This document shows, piece after piece, positions 59,816 to 64,000 of a DNA stretch of 64,000 nt; within the stretch, counting starts at the first letter, position 1; the number at the start of each line of letters is the position of its first letter. This stretch comes from Ulota crispa (taxonomy: Eukaryota; Streptophyta; Bryopsida; Orthotrichales; Orthotrichaceae), in NCBI GenBank assembly GCA_963920765.1, contig OY987244.1, positions 18,952,358 to 19,016,357 on the forward strand. Reading direction: 5' to 3'. A program made the position numbers and the translations under genes. The notes beneath the pieces are model-generated. The model ran no database searches, had not been told where the DNA came from, and was given only the letters and a program-made list of their open reading frames with translations.

Positions 59816-60750
59816 TTAACCCCTAAAGGACTGAGCCATTTTTTCAGTGAAAATCACTCAAAACTGCCACTTTTGGGGTAAGTAAGAAGGTAATTTTTTT
59901 TGAAAATTTGGGAAATTCAACCGTAGGATCTTGCCCTAGATTGGATTAGGTATTTGTGGAAAAAAAACTAGGTCACTCAAGATGGACTTGAGTGAGATAT
60001 TTATATCTAAAATGAAAAGAAAAGTTTTTTTTCATGTTGCTCCAAAATTTCAGAAACCTTTGACCATTCTTACATGAAAATAAGTGCTCTATGCAACTTT
60101 GCGCTTTATTTTTCCCTTGTAGGAGATCAAGTTAGCTATGTGTGGGAGAATTTTCAAATCAATTGGAACTACACAACACATGGCAAAAATCAGTAAGTAA
60201 AAAGTAGGGAATGAGTCAAATTGCTAAATTGTTAAGAATTTATTTATTAAAATGAAAAATGCAAATCCTAATAGTCAAAATGTTGTGATAAACAATTCAC
60301 TTCCTTAGGTTTAAAATTTTTTCCAAAATAATGAAAATTGAGTAAAATAAAGGTCTTCAAAGTTTATTTTAGAGTAGAGAATCCATAACTGCCCGCAAAC
60401 AAAAACTCCTCATAACTTTGATCTCATTGATTGAAATTGAATGATTCAAAGCTTGTCACTTATAACAAAATCTAAAAAATCAATTTCAAATTTTAATTTT
60501 AATTTTTTAAAATTTAAAAAAGTTTTTGGGCTGCCTAGGCGGGCAGTCCTCCCCTATTTTTCAGAAATTCTTACGTAACTTCTTCAATAATTGTCAGAAT
60601 GAGGAAAGAATTAGATGCCTACATAAATCTTTGAATTCCCCACCTTCAATAAAAGTTTCAGAAAATCACACAAAAGAGCTTATCCGAAAATACATGCCCA
60701 AACTCTCACCTGTCCCCCGAAGGGACAACAGTCAGTCTTTTAGGGGTTAA
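59816..60750. mobile_element. TTAA-ended element (piggyBac-like), family C, copy 2
   Basis: 935 bases between TTAA sites. Left end CCCCTAAAGGACTGAGCC; right end the complement of CAGTCTTTTAGGGG. The right arm matches 53832-54560. It is non-coding. The duplicated promoter patch of Mpv17 occurs on both sides of this element (59128 and 60809), so a duplication preceded or accompanied the insertion. Confidence 0.7.
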
Positions 60751-61000
60751 AATTCATCTATAAGGAAGTGAGCTACACCTGCACAACGAGGGTGGTAAAA
60801 GACAATTGGTCACCCGTGCCCGTGGTTTCAGCGCAAATGCAGGACTGGACCGTGTGAGGACTATTTTAGGTTTTCTAAGGAACTTGGAGATGGGTTCTGC
60901 AAAGGCTGGTGACGGATCGTCTGAGCTTGTGAGTTGAATTAGGGAAAGTTCACACTATGTCTCATGCTCTACTGAAATCTGACTGAATTCTGAGAATCTA
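60751..61000. other. Spacer with second copy of an Mpv17 upstream patch
   Basis: 60809-60905 resembles 59128-59215. No gene was seen. Confidence 0.45.
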
Positions 61001-61314
61001 AGGTAGGAGCACCCATAAGCGTCAAACTAAGGGTTTTCAACATGATGAGTATCAATAAACAGCTAGCAAATCATATGATCCTATTAGAAACAAAAAAATA
61101 TTGAGTTTGCACTTTCAAATGTATTATTTGGATATTGTGAGAATTAATTATGAATGCTTAAAGAGCAAACTGCCATTGCACCCATAACCACTTTCAAGAT
61201 TTCATGTTCACATGTTGTACATCCTTGTAATTACATCTATTCATTTCCACAGATTTTTCAAGATTTCAGAGGTGACGGTTATGAGGACAATAACGCTTAT
61301 GGGTGTTCCTACCT
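61001..61314. mobile_element. MITE with AGGTAGGAGCACCCATAAG ends, copy 2
   Basis: 314 bases flanked by TA on both sides. The ends are near-perfect inverted repeats (AGGTAGGAGCACCCATAAGC / complement of GCTTATGGGTGTTCCTACCT). It matches 23176-23477 along the whole length. The TA target supports a Tc1/mariner-type source. Confidence 0.8.
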
Positions 61315-61421
61315 TAATTGGTCTTGAGATTAAAAAATGGGACTCAGGGCTTCACGTTGAGGATGTCCCTCTATGCTGCATCAGTGACGAGGATGAACTC
61401 TAGACAGCAACAGTTTAAACC

Positions 61422-62158
61422 TTAACCCTTAAATGTCGCAGGAGCTATTTTGTGGCTTCTGGATGACTGAAAAGTGCTCTTAGAGTGGAATAACACTGTT
61501 TTTCATCTAAGGTTCTGTTGGGATATGAATAGTGCAATTCTAGAGCATTTAGATACATAGCTTTTGCATGCACAATGTTCACAAAAGGGTCCCACTTGCC
61601 AATTGAGTAGTAAAGATGCACCACCGTGTAGTGTATTTTGAATTCTGAGGATCTTTTTACCAAAACTTAATTTAAGTTATTAAAATGATGTGTTTTTAGT
61701 TTGAGCATAATAAGCTATAGAAAGTTTACCAAATCTAGTTTCTCCTTGTACTTCAAGATTTTGAAAATATTTCAGTTTTGAAAATTTTATTATTGTCACA
61801 AGTTGAGTACCTATTACCACGGAATGGTTACTTTTTCTAATTTTACCAACATGGGAAGAAAAATTCCATCATGATGATCTTCATCATGATTCACATCCAC
61901 GATAAAGAATTTGGCATAATTAAATACGTTTTGTAATTTATATGAATTTCTTTAGCATTTGCTTCAAAAATTACAAAAATTTCAAATTTTCACCAAAATT
62001 TATGAACATTTTTTATACATGTAGTATGCACATACCTTCTTCTATGAAAATTATAATATTGAATTTTGATGTTGATTGCATTGCCAAAATAACTCCTAGA
62101 AGATGATTGCAATTCTATGGAAAATCCATGGTTGTAGGCTTATCCTTTTAAGGGTTAA
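61422..62158. mobile_element. TTAA-ended element (piggyBac-like), unclassified copy
   Basis: 737 bases between TTAA sites. The inverted ends are short (CCCTTAAA at the left; the complement of TTTTAAGGG at the right), and the interior does not match families A-C. It is non-coding. Confidence 0.5.
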
Positions 62159-64000
62159 GCGCCAAAGGGGATGATTTTTGTCCTTGGGAATGCATGGGCC
62201 CTGTGTACCCACAGTGACCCCATGCCGCTTTAGGATTGAAGAATGCTATCTTGTGAGAGGGGATCCAAGAGTCGTGAGCTATGAGCTTGGATTTTTTGTC
62301 AAAATAGAAAAAATCACATATAATTGTGCACATACAGCCTTGTGATTGTGTATTTTAAACTGTCTTCTTTTTAAAAACTTGTTGCTTTTTAGTTATTCCA
62401 TTACTTTTGAGCTCAAAATTGGTTCTAATTCACAAAAATCTTGGCTCACCACTCATGCCTCATTATTTTATGCTCACAAAATAGCGTTGTCCCCCACAAT
62501 TGGTCTTGCTTTTACAAAACCACGCCCCACCCCCTCACATGGAAAGAGGCCCTAAGTTCCACATCCTTGTTCATTATTTTTATGACAAAACTAGAAAGCT
62601 TTGGTGTCAATAAATTATCACTAAGCTCAAGGTTTGGGTTGACCATTTTATTAAGTGTAACCCTCAAATTAAGTTCCATCTATTTATTTGCAAGAAATCT
62701 TTAAAAGTTGAAATGATTAAAGTTGTAGGACAAAAAAGGCATTTCCCTCCAAAACCTCAAACTAGTTAGGTATATCTCTCTTCATTGTGCAAAGGTTTTT
62801 CACTTTTTTTTTTGTTGTTTTGCTCATATTTTGCTCTAGTTTTATATCTCAACTTTTTTGAATGGTTGTTGTTGTTACTTTTAGAAAATGAATGGTTTTT
62901 GCCCTATTCTTTTGATTGCAACCAGGGAACCGGTTGTACTGTAATACAACGTATATTTTAAAAATAAAATTGAAACACTGTTAATTTAACAAAGTATACG
63001 GTTTAAAATAAAAGAGAAGAGATTATGGGAAGTAGGATAAGTTTTGAGTAAGAGAAATAGTGGTAAAACCACAAGTTAGATCTTTGACTCTAATTTAAAT
63101 TAGACTTCAATTATTTGTTTACTTATCCATTTTTTATTTTTAAATGGTTGCTTTGAGTTTAGGAGTTCATATGCAAATAGTTCAAATCTAGAATATATGA
63201 TAAAATGGAAAAGAAAATTATAATAATAGAAGAAAGTTGAAGAATTTGTCAAAATAACTAGAGTGACATGGGCTAAGATAAGAAGGAATGAGCAAAAGTA
63301 AAAGCAGACCATGAATGTAGGAGGAACAAGGGTGTGAAAAAAGAAAAGGAGAATTCTTTTTTTCAAATTTTTTATTTTGTGTAGAAAGGGACTCAGTTTT
63401 GGAGTGCTTTGAAAGAAGGAAGTTCAAGCACTCTATAATTGTAATTGTAGCTTGTTAGTCTTATACTTGATTATTTATTTGCAAAAAGATCTTGTGTTTC
63501 CTCAGGCAAAACCACAATAGCAGCTTTGGTATACAACTTCTTTTGGAACCTATTTCATTTAGAGCAATTTTCAAGAATGAGTTTTGTAAATTAAAAGAAG
63601 GAAATTTTGTGGAGGATGAGGAGGTGCCAGTTTTTTCTTTCTCCAAAGTAAACAGTTGATAAAAGAGGACACCTTTTAAAACAGAAGTTGCAAAAACAAT
63701 TGAATAAGTAGAAAGAGAAGATGATAAAAAATTAAGGGAGGTTTAGAATAATTGCAATGTAAAGATATTGATTGCGCTTAGAAGAGAAACAGATTCCAAA
63801 TTTGCCCAAAACAACAAAAAAAAACAAGGTACGGTTTGAGAGTACAAAAAAAAGTTAGGGCATTTTTATAAAAAAAAATCTATTATTTTGCAAAAACACA
63901 AACAAATAAAGGCAAGGAAACAAGGTATTAAACCATTGGGGCATTAAAACCTTGGCCTTTGCTCAAATTACAATCTCCAAGTTTTGATTATTGAGTTATA
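62159..64000. other. AT-rich intergenic DNA with a dispersed repeat
   Basis: 62265-62490 resembles 51100-51330 inside the nested hAT element; its margins carry GAGC(C/T)ATGAGC-type inverted words, suggesting a separate MITE. Beyond 62500 the sequence is very AT-rich and no gene is supported. Confidence 0.5.

Overview
The window is nuclear DNA from a land plant or close streptophyte relative. It carries intron-rich genes for plastid starch synthesis (ADP-glucose pyrophosphorylase large subunit), a plastid fibrillin-like protein, a pfkB fructokinase, a cytosolic ribosomal protein (uL16/RPL10), an Mpv17/PMP22 membrane protein and an AP2/ERF-like factor. Exons are GC-balanced to GC-rich and the intergenic DNA is strongly AT-rich. 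Introns are mostly a few hundred bases with GT-AG ends. The gene style, the very AT-rich spacers and the dense small transposons would fit a non-seed plant such as a bryophyte or lycophyte, but the sequence alone does not settle the species.

Layout. 1-15.5 kb: gene-poor, AT-rich, with small inverted-repeat elements, a short broken Ty1/copia fossil and a GC island holding a 45-codon reading frame. 15.6-22.4 kb: the 13-exon ADP-glucose pyrophosphorylase gene (minus strand) with two small transposons in its introns. 23-28.9 kb: small DNA transposons and one decayed Tc1/mariner element that still shows a transposase. 28.9-30.3 kb: RPL10 (minus) with two possible first exons. 30.4-34.5 kb: repeats. 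34.5-35.8 kb: fructokinase (minus). 40.1-40.9 kb: AP2-like gene (minus), followed upstream by unresolved exon-like pieces to 42.4 kb. 43.1-48.1 kb: 14-exon PAP/fibrillin gene (minus). 49-57 kb: a transposon graveyard with nested elements. 58.3-59.0 kb: Mpv17/PMP22 (minus) with a damaged copy of its 3' end beside it. 59.8-64 kb: more small elements. All confident genes lie on the minus strand, but they are well separated and are not an operon.

Functional links are loose. ADP-glucose pyrophosphorylase and fructokinase both belong to carbohydrate metabolism. The pyrophosphorylase and the fibrillin-like protein both have N-termini that look like plastid transit peptides.

The most notable non-gene signal is a population of small elements that begin and end with TTAA followed by CCCYTAA-type inverted repeats, the hallmark of piggyBac-type transposons. 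Nine or ten complete-looking copies in at least three size families are present in 64 kb, and no transposase for them is visible here. A second group has TA target sites and AGGTAGGAG-type ends (Tc1/mariner-like) and includes a likely source element. I found no convincing new multi-gene system, CRISPR array, tRNA or rRNA.
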